Assembly (NCBI GenBank): GCA_021772675.1
Contig: JAJFLO010000465.1
Coordinates: forward strand, 1-42,572
Direction of reading: 5' to 3'
Length of the DNA stretch: 42,572 nt
From: Verrucomicrobiota bacterium
GTDB lineage: Bacteria > Verrucomicrobiota > Lentisphaeria > JABSQK01 > JAJFLO01
Shown here: positions 34,225-42,509 of the stretch, piece after piece
Position numbering within the stretch: the stretch's first letter is position 1
Layout of the letters: every line of letters starts with the position of its first letter
Position numbers and translations under genes: made by a program
The notes under the pieces: model-generated
Databases searched by the model: none
What the model was told of the DNA's origin: nothing
The model's input: the letters and a program-made list of their open reading frames with translations, nothing else

Positions 34225-35283
34225 ATGAAAGATGACAATATAAGCCAACTAAGCGCAAAACAGATATGCAAGATGTTGGATGGAGTTCTGGTAGGTCCTG
34301 AAACGATAGCAGTTAAAGGAATCGCCACTCTTGCTGACGCGACAACATTTGATATTTCATTTTTAGGGAATGACAAATATAGAAAGCAAGTTTTAACATC
34401 TAAGTCGGCAATCGTTCTTGTTCCGCATAACTTTGTGACTCCACCACCAGAAAACCGCGCTTGGATAAAGTGTGATAATCCCTCCGAAGCGTTTATTGAG
34501 ATTACACAAAAATTTAATTCCTATCAATACATTCCTGCTTGTGGAATTCATGATTCGGCCAGTATTCACCATTCGGTTGCTATAGGAAATAACGTGCATA
34601 TCGGTGCAGCTGTCATTTTAGAAGAAAATGTGAAAATAGGGTGCGAATCAGTTATCGAAGCGGGCAGCTATATCGGACCAAATTCTCAGATTGGTGAACA
34701 TTGCCGCATTCATCCGAATGTGACCATTCGTGAACGAAGTATTATTGGTCAGCGGGTCATTATTCATAGTGGAACAGTAATTGGCAGCGACGGGTTTGGT
34801 TATATTAATAGCTCGGATGGCCATAAGAAGATTCCGCAATCGGGTGTAGTACAAATTGATGACGATGTAGAAATTGGAGCGAATGTTACCATTGATCGCG
34901 CAAGATTCGATAAAACCTGGATCAAACGAGGAGCAAAGATAGATAACCTCGTACAAATCGGCCACAATGTAATTATAGGAGAGAACGTTATCATTGTTGC
35001 GCAGGCTGGTGTTTCGGGTAGCGTTGATATTGGCAATAATGTGATTATCGCGGGGCAATCGGGAGTTGTCGGTCATTTGAAGATTGGTGAAGGAGCAATC
35101 CTTATGGCAAAATCTGTTTGGTCTCGTGATGCAGAACCAGGAGTGGCATATTGCGGATATCCTGCAGTTCCACGTCAAACCTTCTGGAAACAAGCTGCTG
35201 CCGTTCAGAAGCTTCCCGAATTACTTAAAAGAGTGAAATCACTTGAAAAAGAAATTGAAGAAATGAAGCAAGCAGCTGATTGA
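34225..35283 (+). CDS. lpxD: UDP-3-O-(3-hydroxyacyl)glucosamine N-acyltransferase LpxD
   Basis: This 352-aa protein carries out the third step of lipid A synthesis, adding a hydroxyacyl chain from acyl-ACP to the 2-amino group. The N-terminal uridine-binding domain (to about 100) is followed by the left-handed beta-helix of hexapeptide repeats (about 105-300). The signature SDGFGYINSSDGHKKIPQSG is present, followed by ERGAxIDN-like KRGAKIDNLVQIGHNVIIGE, with catalytic His at 247, and a C-terminal coiled helix (LLKRVKSLEKEIEEMK). The length is normal (about 340). No clear Shine-Dalgarno precedes the ATG. Its presence shows the cell makes LPS. Confidence 0.96.
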   Translation: MKDDNISQLSAKQICKMLDGVLVGPETIAVKGIATLADATTFDISFLGNDKYRKQVLTSKSAIVLVPHNFVTPPPENRAWIKCDNPSEAFIEITQKFNSYQYIPACGIHDSASIHHSVAIGNNVHIGAAVILEENVKIGCESVIEAGSYIGPNSQIGEHCRIHPNVTIRERSIIGQRVIIHSGTVIGSDGFGYINSSDGHKKIPQSGVVQIDDDVEIGANVTIDRARFDKTWIKRGAKIDNLVQIGHNVIIGENVIIVAQAGVSGSVDIGNNVIIAGQSGVVGHLKIGEGAILMAKSVWSRDAEPGVAYCGYPAVPRQTFWKQAAAVQKLPELLKRVKSLEKEIEEMKQAAD

Positions 35284-35295
35284 GAGACAAAGGGA

Positions 35296-35961
35296 TCATT
35301 GATTTTTAAAAATTTGGATGTCCCAGCCTCTTTTTTCGGCATGCATTTTTAATTCAGGCATCGGGTTTACTGGGCCAGGGAATCCAACTGCCTCCATAAT
35401 AACGATATCGGCGACGCTGTCTGCGTAGTAGTAACATTGACTTAAATCAGAGTGGAAACGTTCACAAAACGCCTTTATATATGGAATTTTTCCTTTGCCT
35501 CCACAATACTCTCCTACAATGGATCCTGTATAGAGACCATCTTTTTCTTCAGGCATCGTCGCAATCACGTGTTCAAAGCCAAAATAATCCGCAACTGGTT
35601 TTGCGATAACCGCATTTGTCGCAGTGATCATGCACAATTTTTCCCCATTAGAAAGCGATCGTCTAACTATTGAAAATGCCTGATGATAGATTTGAGATTT
35701 AACGAATTTCTCAAAAAATTGTTGTGTCAAAGGCTCCAAATCTATGTTTGACTTATTTTTGAATTCTTTCAGCTGGAATGTGATAAAGTCATTGATAACC
35801 AGATTTCCTGAAATATACTGGTCCCAGTAAAGGTCTGCCTGTTCAAGAGCATTGTCTGGGGCTAAACCCAGTTCCATCAAATATCGTTTCCATGCGACAT
35901 CGCTGTCGATTGCGATTAAAGTATGATCCATATCCCAAAATTTTATAGTTGTATCCTTCAT
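35296..35961 (-). CDS. HAD-superfamily IB phosphatase (SerB-like)
   Basis: This 221-aa protein has motif I WDMDHTLIAIDSD (D10 nucleophile, D12 acid/base), a helical cap, motif II CMITATN, motif III Lys in CGGKGK, and motif IV YYYADSVADIVIMEAV. This matches the HAD-IB group containing phosphoserine phosphatase and related small-molecule phosphatases. The text around motif I resembles the subgroup often labelled HAD-IB hydrolase rather than true SerB, so the substrate is unsettled. I prefer the ATG at 35961, which has AGAGAG about 9 bases upstream; a GTG eight codons earlier (35985) lacks a ribosome site. It is convergent with lpxD, 12 bases apart. Confidence 0.9.
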   Translation of the reverse strand: MKDTTIKFWDMDHTLIAIDSDVAWKRYLMELGLAPDNALEQADLYWDQYISGNLVINDFITFQLKEFKNKSNIDLEPLTQQFFEKFVKSQIYHQAFSIVRRSLSNGEKLCMITATNAVIAKPVADYFGFEHVIATMPEEKDGLYTGSIVGEYCGGKGKIPYIKAFCERFHSDLSQCYYYADSVADIVIMEAVGFPGPVNPMPELKMHAEKRGWDIQIFKNQ

Positions 35962-36110
35962 TATTTTTAAACTCTCTATTGACACTTTTGATTTTATTTT
36001 TACTATTCAGGTTAGGAGTAATTGAAAAAGTATAGATTTACTGTTTTGTGAGTGTAAGGTTGAGATTGAGAATTTGTTAAGAGAAATTTAATCTCCGTAT
36101 AAGGTATACC

Positions 36111-36428
36111 ATGGATATCAGTCTTGTCTATATTACGGCTCGTGATAAAGAAGAAGCCGTAATGATCGGAAAAACATTGGTGGCGGAAAAATTGGTTGCC
36201 TGTGTAAATATTATTGATAATATGACGTCTATATATCGATGGCAAGGTAAGATTTGTGAAAGTAATGAAACTGTAATTATATGTAAAACTTCCTCGAAAT
36301 TGATTGAATCTGTCAGTAAAAAAGTTAATTCAATTCATAGTTATGATTGCCCGTGCATCGCTGCAATTCCAATTAGTGGCGGGAATCCTGAATTTTTACG
36401 TTGGGTCGAATCGGCGTCGAGATGCTAA
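36111..36428 (+). CDS. cutA: CutA1-family divalent-cation tolerance protein
   Basis: This 105-aa protein covers a whole CutA1: SLVYITARDKEEAVMIGKTL, VAEKLVACVNIIDNMTSIYR, the conserved WQGKICESNETVIICKT, and HSYDCPCIAAIPISGGNPEF followed by LRWV. The family forms stable trimers like PII proteins; a role in copper or other metal tolerance is known in E. coli but the mechanism is unclear. AAGG sits about 7 bases before the ATG. It lies 36 bp upstream of pckA in the same direction and may be co-transcribed. Confidence 0.95.
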   Translation: MDISLVYITARDKEEAVMIGKTLVAEKLVACVNIIDNMTSIYRWQGKICESNETVIICKTSSKLIESVSKKVNSIHSYDCPCIAAIPISGGNPEFLRWVESASRC

Positions 36429-36464
36429 TTAGAACTTCTTGCAAAAATTTTTAAAAAAGGAATT

Positions 36465-38060
36465 ATGATTTTTATGCCTTATTCATTTGATTTATCTAAG
36501 CACAAAATAAACGTCGGCCGTATTCTACGAAACGTTGCCCCGTCGAAACTATATGAAGAAGCGCTGAAAAATGAGAAAGAATCGCTGATTTCAAGCAAGG
36601 GCTCCCTTGTGGTGTCATCTGGCGCGAAAACCGGACGCAGTCCGGGTGATAAACGTATTGTAAACCACGAGGCAAGTCGGGATGATATAAATTGGGGACC
36701 AATAAATATATCTTTAGACGATCTGACATTTTTGATCAATCATGAACGTGCGGTCGATTATCTTAATACCTATGAGCAACTTTATGTTATAGATGGATTT
36801 GCTGGCTGGAATAAGACGCATCAAATGAAAGTAAGAATTATCTGTTCACGCGCATACCATGCGCTGTTCATGTTTAACATGTTAATTCGACCCTCCGAAG
36901 ATGAACTGGATAATTTTGGAGAACCGGATTTCACTATCTATAACGCCGGACGTTTTCCTGCGAATAGATATACATCCCAAATGACCTCAACAACAAGTAT
37001 TGACGTCAGTTTTGAACGTAAAAAGATGGTTATACTTGGAACGGAATATGCCGGTGAAATGAAAAAAGGCATATTTACTGTTATGAATTACTTGATGCCT
37101 CAGAAAGGTATTTTGTCCATGCATTGTTCTGCAAATGAGGGAGATCAAGGAAAGGTTTCGCTTTTTTTCGGCCTCTCTGGTACGGGGAAAACAACGCTTT
37201 CAGCGGATTCTCGTCGTCGACTTATTGGAGATGATGAACATTGTTGGGATGACGAAGGTGTCTATAATATTGAAGGAGGATGTTATGCTAAATGTATTAA
37301 CTTATCTTCCAATAATGAACCTGAAATATTTAACGCCATAAAATTTGGTACTGTATTAGAAAACGTAGTTCTTGAATCCGGTAGCAGAATTGTTGACTAT
37401 GATGATTGTAGTCTTACACAAAATACTCGGGCATCCTATCCTATTGAATATATTCCTAATGCAAAAATACCATGTGTCGGAGGGCATCCAAATAATATTA
37501 TTTTCCTAACATGTGATGCCTTTGGTATTTTACCACCGGTTAGTAAATTGAATGCTGCGCAGGCAATGTATCACTTTATCAGTGGTTACACTGCAAAGGT
37601 TGCAGGAACTGAAATGGGGGTAACGGAACCCCAGGCAACATTTTCAGCCTGTTTCGGTGAGGCCTTTATGGTTTGGCATCCGCAGAAGTACGCAGAGTTG
37701 TTATCACAAAAGATTAAAAAACATAAAACGGATGTTTGGTTGGTCAATACTGGTTGGACTGGTGGCGGCTATGGAATTGGTTCAAGGATGTCAATCCCCC
37801 ATACACGGTCAATAATCGATGCAATCCATGATGGATCACTGGCAAAAATGGCAACGGATATCGATCCCGTTTTTGATTTTCAGATTCCTCAGAGCTGCCC
37901 GAATGTACCGGATGAGCTATTAGTACCGAGAAATAGCTGGACGGATAAGAATGAATATGATAAAACGGCAAATCATCTTGCAGGATTATTTCAGGACAAC
38001 TTTGATAAATATAAAGACGGTGCGAGTGATGAAGTCACTAGCGCTGGACCCAAAGTCTGA
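36465..38060 (+). CDS. pckA: Phosphoenolpyruvate carboxykinase (ATP)
   Basis: This 531-aa cytosolic enzyme makes PEP from oxaloacetate and ATP in gluconeogenesis. Motifs: early VSSGAKTGRSPGDKRI (substrate-binding Arg), VMNYLMPQKGILSMHCSAN, kinase-1a P-loop FFGLSGTGKTTLSAD (about 233-247), kinase-2 LIGDDEHCWDDEGVYNIEGG, metal ligands in that block, and the C-terminal WLVNTGWTGGGYGIGSRMS. The length is typical (about 530). Two start ATGs are possible, 36465 and 36474; AAAAAAGGAATT lies just before the first, so spacing is short for one and long for the other. It is followed by no partner gene. Confidence 0.97.
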   Translation: MIFMPYSFDLSKHKINVGRILRNVAPSKLYEEALKNEKESLISSKGSLVVSSGAKTGRSPGDKRIVNHEASRDDINWGPINISLDDLTFLINHERAVDYLNTYEQLYVIDGFAGWNKTHQMKVRIICSRAYHALFMFNMLIRPSEDELDNFGEPDFTIYNAGRFPANRYTSQMTSTTSIDVSFERKKMVILGTEYAGEMKKGIFTVMNYLMPQKGILSMHCSANEGDQGKVSLFFGLSGTGKTTLSADSRRRLIGDDEHCWDDEGVYNIEGGCYAKCINLSSNNEPEIFNAIKFGTVLENVVLESGSRIVDYDDCSLTQNTRASYPIEYIPNAKIPCVGGHPNNIIFLTCDAFGILPPVSKLNAAQAMYHFISGYTAKVAGTEMGVTEPQATFSACFGEAFMVWHPQKYAELLSQKIKKHKTDVWLVNTGWTGGGYGIGSRMSIPHTRSIIDAIHDGSLAKMATDIDPVFDFQIPQSCPNVPDELLVPRNSWTDKNEYDKTANHLAGLFQDNFDKYKDGASDEVTSAGPKV

Positions 38061-38503
38061 TTGAGGCAACGTCCACGCCTGCTGCCCGGCGGCGATTAAT
38101 CCTGCATAAAGATGACACTTGGATTGACGATCGATTTCTTGGCAATCATACCATTTTACTTGCCGAGTTCTACAATTCTTCCATCGTTATCTGTAATCGA
38201 ATGGTATTAACAATCCAAAATCGTAATTCCATCAAGTTTCAAACGAGCACCTTTCGAGCGAGTCCAATTCTTGGTCCGGCTTAATTGAATAAGAAACTTG
38301 GTTTTGAGGTAACCTGAGCACCTAATCCTGGAACCTGAAACCTGAAACCCTAAAATACTTAAGTTTCAAATCGCTGCGATGCTTTGGTCCGGTGACGGTT
38401 TTAGCCTATATCCATCGGTTGACAGGGAGTATGCTACCCCTCCCCCTCGCGAGGGCATGTTTCACCCGATTTATTTCAACATAAAAAAACGATTTCCACT
38501 AAA
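38061..38503. other. Intergenic region between pckA and the His-rich protein gene
   Basis: 443 bases between convergent genes. On the minus strand, about 38275-38105, one frame interrupted by two stops reads KGARLKLDGITILDC, ITDNDGRIVELGK, MIAKKSIVNPSVIFMQD. This faintly resembles the end of a SnoaL/ester-cyclase-like domain (x-DGITIxRxxDGKIVE). Further right are a low-complexity tract (GAACCTGAAACCTGAAACC) and a perfect palindrome CCCTCGCGAGGG (38444-38455). No clear terminator for pckA is seen. Confidence 0.35.
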
Positions 38504-38941
38504 CTACTTAGCGATTTCAACATTTTTTATGACGGACATTCCATCACGTTTTGACAAAATTCCGTTGAACGTCATTTTTTTTCCGGCATTGGCTGAAAGC
38601 GACTTTTTCAAAGACTTATCTGCACCTACCACGAGATAAATTGTGCCGTCGTCGGTTTTAATGCCAGCAGGAGCTCCGCTTGCCAAACATGATTTGACGC
38701 AGGATGCATTACCATATCCTTTTTCGCCTTTACTGACATAACAACCGATATCGATAACTTCTCCTTTAATGCTTGAAGAAGCTGCTTTATGTGATCCTTC
38801 GTGTTTATGAGAGTGGGAACCTTCTTTCTTTGGTTTATGTGATCCTTCATGCTTGTGTGCATGGGAGCCTTCTTGAGCAAAAGCTATGCCGCAGGCAAAA
38901 GAAATTGAAGTTAGTAGAACGATTAATTTTTTTGTTAACAT
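38504..38941 (-). CDS. Exported His-rich protein, metal binding suspected
   Basis: This 145-aa protein has a signal peptide (about 1-22, LIVLLTSISFACGIAFAQ). A repeat region at about 23-53 contains four EGSH units with Lys/His between them (EGSHAHKHEGSHKPKKEGSH then SHKHEGSHK). The C-terminal domain of about 90 residues reads KGEVIDIGCYVSKGEKGYGN, then SCVKSCLASGAPAGIKTDDG and an OB-like ending with MTFNGILSKRDGMSVIKNVE. Three Cys (G-C-Y, S-C-V, S-C-L) plus the His tract suit copper or zinc binding. The C-terminal pattern (C...C..xC...G.P.G) recurs in uncharacterised periplasmic proteins. The Shine-Dalgarno AAAGGAG is good. Function is unknown; metal storage or delivery is inferred. Confidence 0.8.
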   Translation of the reverse strand: MLTKKLIVLLTSISFACGIAFAQEGSHAHKHEGSHKPKKEGSHSHKHEGSHKAASSSIKGEVIDIGCYVSKGEKGYGNASCVKSCLASGAPAGIKTDDGTIYLVVGADKSLKKSLSANAGKKMTFNGILSKRDGMSVIKNVEIAK

Positions 38942-39206
38942 TTATTACTCCTTTATTATATTTAGATTATTAAAGATGTGAAAGAAATCGTTGCCGAATA
39001 TACCTTATATCCACAAAACACTATAAGCAGATGTTTAAGGCGTTGGAGCAGAAAACACTACAGGCATACCCATTGGTTACGGGGGCTGCCTTGTAATTTT
39101 TTATGGAATTAGGAATACGATATATGTATTCGCAATACCAAAATAGTTATGTCACCAAATTTCGATAAAGCCTAAAAAGAAATTATGAAGTCCATACCTT
39201 AACCAT

Positions 39207-40232
39207 TTAACCATTTAACCGTTCAATAATCGCCTGAGCGAACTCATCGGTACCAAGTTCACCGCCCAAATCTCTGGTTTTTTTCCCATCTGACAAAGCC
39301 TGATTATATCCCTGCTTAATTTTATTTGCGGCCATTTTATACTCATCATTTTTGGATTTTGATATATGATTTAACATCATGACTGCAGACATGATCAAAG
39401 CAAGAGGATTTGCTGTATTTTGGTCAGCAATATCGGGTGCTGATCCGTGCACGGCTTCGAAGACAGATTGTTTTTCGCCAATATTTGCACCGGGAACAAC
39501 ACCTAAACCACCGACCAGCCCAGCACATAAATCACTAACGACGTCGCCATATAGGTTTTCAAGAAGTAATATATCAAACTGTGACGGATCCTGAACGAGT
39601 TTCATACATCCAGCGTCAATGATGACCTCTTCGTACTCAATGTTGGGATACTCAGTTTCATGTATTTCCTTCGCACATTCAATAAATAATCCGTCAGTAA
39701 GTTTCATGATATTGGCTTTGTGAAAAACTGTGATTTTTTTTCGATTGCGTATGGTTGCATATCGAAAAGACCAACGCGCGATTCGGGTACAGGCGACTCG
39801 TGTCGCCACTTTCATACTCATGACAACACCTGGTGTAATTTCATTTTCAACGCCACTGTATAGACCTTCAGTATTTTCTCTAACAATAACTAAATCGACA
39901 TTGTCAAAACGACTTTTTATTTCTGGGAAATTTCGGACAGGGCGAACAGCGGCATAAAGATCCAGTTTTTTTCGTAGTTGTACATTGATAGATCTGAATC
40001 CTTTTCCTACCGGGGTTGTACAGGGTCCCTTTAGTGCAATTTTATAGTGCTCTATAGCTTCTAATGTGTCTTCAGGTAAAACATCTTTGCCTTCCTTAAT
40101 TGCTGCGATGCCAGCCTTTTTTTCAAGCCAATCAATATCAGCCCCAGCAGCAGAGATTACCTTTTTTGTAGCTTCTGTAATTTCTGGACCAATTCCATCA
40201 CCGGGTATTAATACAACCTTATTTTTTTTCAT
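39207..40232 (-). CDS. NAD-dependent isocitrate dehydrogenase (IMDH/IDH family)
   Basis: This 341-aa homodimeric-type decarboxylating dehydrogenase has GDGIGPEI, the isocitrate-binding loop GKGFRSINVQLRKKLDLYA (Ser and Asn as in IDH, not the Leu pattern of LeuB), RENTEGLYSGVE, Lys in HKANIMKLTDGL, metal Asp residues in LLENLYGDVVSDL, and the coenzyme loop HGSAPDIADQNTANP. In that loop, Asp-Ile after AP points to NAD rather than NADP. The length of about 340 matches eukaryote-like NAD-IDH and archaeal/bacterial counterparts. The homoisocitrate/tartrate branches of the family are less likely but not excluded. No strong ribosome site; the gene stands alone. Confidence 0.92.
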   Translation of the reverse strand: MKKNKVVLIPGDGIGPEITEATKKVISAAGADIDWLEKKAGIAAIKEGKDVLPEDTLEAIEHYKIALKGPCTTPVGKGFRSINVQLRKKLDLYAAVRPVRNFPEIKSRFDNVDLVIVRENTEGLYSGVENEITPGVVMSMKVATRVACTRIARWSFRYATIRNRKKITVFHKANIMKLTDGLFIECAKEIHETEYPNIEYEEVIIDAGCMKLVQDPSQFDILLLENLYGDVVSDLCAGLVGGLGVVPGANIGEKQSVFEAVHGSAPDIADQNTANPLALIMSAVMMLNHISKSKNDEYKMAANKIKQGYNQALSDGKKTRDLGGELGTDEFAQAIIERLNG

Positions 40233-40475
40233 AAATAATATTTAAATAATTATTAAAGTTTGAGTAGCATTGCAGCATTAAAATTATTTGGATAGCACGC
40301 ACGAACTTATGGTCGAGGAGTCGAAACATTTACGGTGCCGATGTAATAATGAATCGAGAAATTAACTAGACCGATTGCCATCAGGATTTCCGATAGGTTT
40401 CTGTAATAAAATTCTGCCTGGAATGATAAACGAATGTTGAAAAACCTTCTGTTTGTAGTATACCTTTGTTTATAT

Positions 40476-41837
40476 CTATTGCTCAAGCGCAATATTGTCG
40501 ATATAAACGCTTCCATACCCATCTCCGTTGGGAAAACAAAATGATTCAAAACAAATTGATAGGGATGCAAGCTTATGTTTATCAATCGTGAATTCTTCAA
40601 GAGGAATTTTTACCTTTTGCCATGTTTTATTAAGTTTAGAATTTTTAGCGTAGTACGTTACTTGATTTGACTTAACGGAATCTCCAAGTTCATCCCATCG
40701 TTTGTCTGCCAAACCAATAGCAAAATTTTCTCTTCCTGTTTCTCCTTTTACCCAAAATGAAACATAATTGAAGTTTGAGGCGTTTAAGTAGCTATCGGTA
40801 TTTTCATCTTTCAACATGGTATAATATCCACACCAGCCTCCTTTCCAATGGGGGCCTCCTTTATTTTTCTTGTCAAATTCAATTCTTATTACTCCAGATT
40901 TTACACCTTCGATCGTATCAGTTTGAAAATCAATTAGCGTTGTCGATGGAGCCATTTGATAGGTGTTAGAACGATTACCAAGAATATTTTTGCGCTCAGC
41001 AGAATTAAAATCATCAATGAGTAAATTGTTTGACTTTAATGTGAATAAAAATTGAGTGTCTTCAGCTACAGCTTTGTTCTTTGCAGACTGCTTTTTCGCC
41101 TTTTTCATCGTTTTAGCTCTTTTTTCAACAAGCCTCACACGGCTGGATGATTTTTCGGTTGGCGATTCTAATTTTACAGATTTGTGGGATTTTTTTAATT
41201 TTCGCCTTTCGCTCCAAGATAACTCAGATTTTTTCTTTTTATGCCAATGAAATCTGCTGAAAAATGAAGATTTCTTTTTCTTTTTTTTCATTTTAACCTT
41301 TTCATCAGCAGCAGAATTGAATTTTTTCATTGTTTTCAGCTTTAAATCGTCCAGATCATTTTCTACTAAAGATTTAATTCTGGCATAGTCACTTTCGGCA
41401 CTATTCATAATTCCCTTGAGCTTTTTGACGACTATTTGGCTGTGCTCCGCTTGATTTTCGATGTTGACAAGTTTTACCTCCAGCACATTGGCTTCTTTGC
41501 CAATTCGTTCAATCTTTTTTTCTATAGCCTTTATTTCGTCTTTAGAGTAGTCGTTTTCATTATTGACTGTCGCGAAAAAAAGTTGCTTCTTTTCTTTTAT
41601 CTTCCGTGCATATTGTTTACGGAGATATTCAAGCTTTGCATTTAACTCATTGCTATTGTTTTCTTTTAAATCAATTTGTTCGTATGCATTCGAAATCCAC
41701 GGAACTTCAGAAGGGGCACTGTTGAGTGTGAGACATGGTGTTGCGCATAATAAAAGCATAAAAACTAAATAAAGTTTCCAACAGTTTTGTTTGGGTGTAT
41801 CAAGCCGAATGGTTTGGATTTTACGATTGATCGTCAT
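40476..41837 (-). CDS. Exported coiled-coil, Lys-rich protein with C-terminal CIA30/CBM-like domain
   Basis: This 453-aa protein (from the ATG at 41837) has a signal sequence (LYLVFMLLLCATPCLTLNSA). A coiled coil (about 50-150; Glu/Lys/Asn-rich) leads to a very basic stretch of about 80 residues (about 165-255) with runs of Lys such as KMKKKKKKSS and HWHKKKKSE. The last 180 residues form a beta-sandwich pattern: LLIDDFNSAERKNILGN, GVIRIEFDKKNKGGPHWKGG, FNYVSFWVKGETG, KTWQKVKIPLEEFT, GSVYIDNIALEQ. This resembles CIA30 or carbohydrate-binding jelly-roll domains. The start is set by AAAGGAGATTCTT-ATG; an ORF extension 25 codons upstream is not needed. Binding to cell-surface glycan is a reasonable guess, with the basic stretch perhaps meeting LPS or nucleic acid. 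No enzymatic motif is seen. Confidence 0.75.
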   Translation of the reverse strand: MTINRKIQTIRLDTPKQNCWKLYLVFMLLLCATPCLTLNSAPSEVPWISNAYEQIDLKENNSNELNAKLEYLRKQYARKIKEKKQLFFATVNNENDYSKDEIKAIEKKIERIGKEANVLEVKLVNIENQAEHSQIVVKKLKGIMNSAESDYARIKSLVENDLDDLKLKTMKKFNSAADEKVKMKKKKKKSSFFSRFHWHKKKKSELSWSERRKLKKSHKSVKLESPTEKSSSRVRLVEKRAKTMKKAKKQSAKNKAVAEDTQFLFTLKSNNLLIDDFNSAERKNILGNRSNTYQMAPSTTLIDFQTDTIEGVKSGVIRIEFDKKNKGGPHWKGGWCGYYTMLKDENTDSYLNASNFNYVSFWVKGETGRENFAIGLADKRWDELGDSVKSNQVTYYAKNSKLNKTWQKVKIPLEEFTIDKHKLASLSICFESFCFPNGDGYGSVYIDNIALEQ

Positions 41838-42104
41838 AAGAATCTCCTTTTTGTCAATATATATTCCAAGTAGTGATTGTGTGTGTGATTCAGTTTTGAG
41901 TATAATATTCAATGAATTGCCATGGCAATTAACGCTCTGTTTTCTAGGTGGAATCTGAAATAATCAATTTTAACAGTATAATATCATCGTCAGGATTTAA
42001 AATGCACTTTTAAGAATTCTAATAATTTATTGGAAAATCCACTATCCAGAACGAAAGATAGATGTGCTCAGTTTAATATTCTTTTTTACCGGTGAAATTA
42101 TTTT

Positions 42105-42437
42105 ATGCCAGCAAAAGAAAATCGACATAATGTTGAAAATAATACCTGTTTGCAGGCTGAATCAGGTTTTGGTTCGGATCTGCACTATGAAGAAAATAAT
42201 ATTGATCATGTCAATAATCCCGTCCGCAGACAACTCGAAAAAATTGACCAGTTCTTTAGCAAAAAAATATGGCTGGTTAAAACCCAAAAATTAAGTTTAA
42301 GTAAACGTATTGGTTACGCGTTACTCAAAATAATTTACATTGTCTTGAAAGGTATCGTCCGAAATAAAATTTCTCTACAGGCGTCTTCCCTCACTTTTAT
42401 CACTCTTATGTCACTCGTTCCCCTGCTATCACTATAG
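42105..42437 (+). pseudogene. YihY/BrkB-family membrane protein, cut off after 110 codons
   Basis: After a hydrophilic N-terminus of about 65 residues, the translation reads KIIYIVLKGIVRNKISLQAS and SLTFITLMSLVPLLSL, the opening membrane helix of YihY/BrkB proteins (AAxLTYYTLLSLVPLLA). The family normally continues for 200-300 more residues with five more helices. Here a TAG (42435-42437) follows at once, and the sequence changes into the promoter and start of another gene. The gene is therefore interrupted, most simply by an insertion sequence at about 42434-42436. The rest should lie beyond the right edge. Confidence 0.6.
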
Positions 42438-42452
42438 TTATCCGCAATTGAA

Positions 42453-42480
42453 TTGATACTTTTTTATGATGTGTTATAAT
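42453..42480 (+). promoter_or_regulatory. Sigma-70 promoter of the right-edge gene
   Basis: TTGATA (42453-42458) and TATAAT (42475-42480) are separated by 16 bases, close to consensus, 30 bp before the ATG at 42510. Confidence 0.6.
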
Positions 42481-42509
42481 ATTTCAACTCTAAAACAATT
42501 TGAGGTATT

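Noticed and set aside
34648-35193. Minus-strand 181-codon frame inside lpxD
   Set aside because: Antisense shadow of the hexapeptide repeats; rich in Asn/Cys/Ile without domain pattern.
40307-40600. 97-codon minus-strand frame overlapping the end of the CIA30-like gene
   Set aside because: Its first half overlaps real coding sequence in another frame, and the second half shows no recognisable family.
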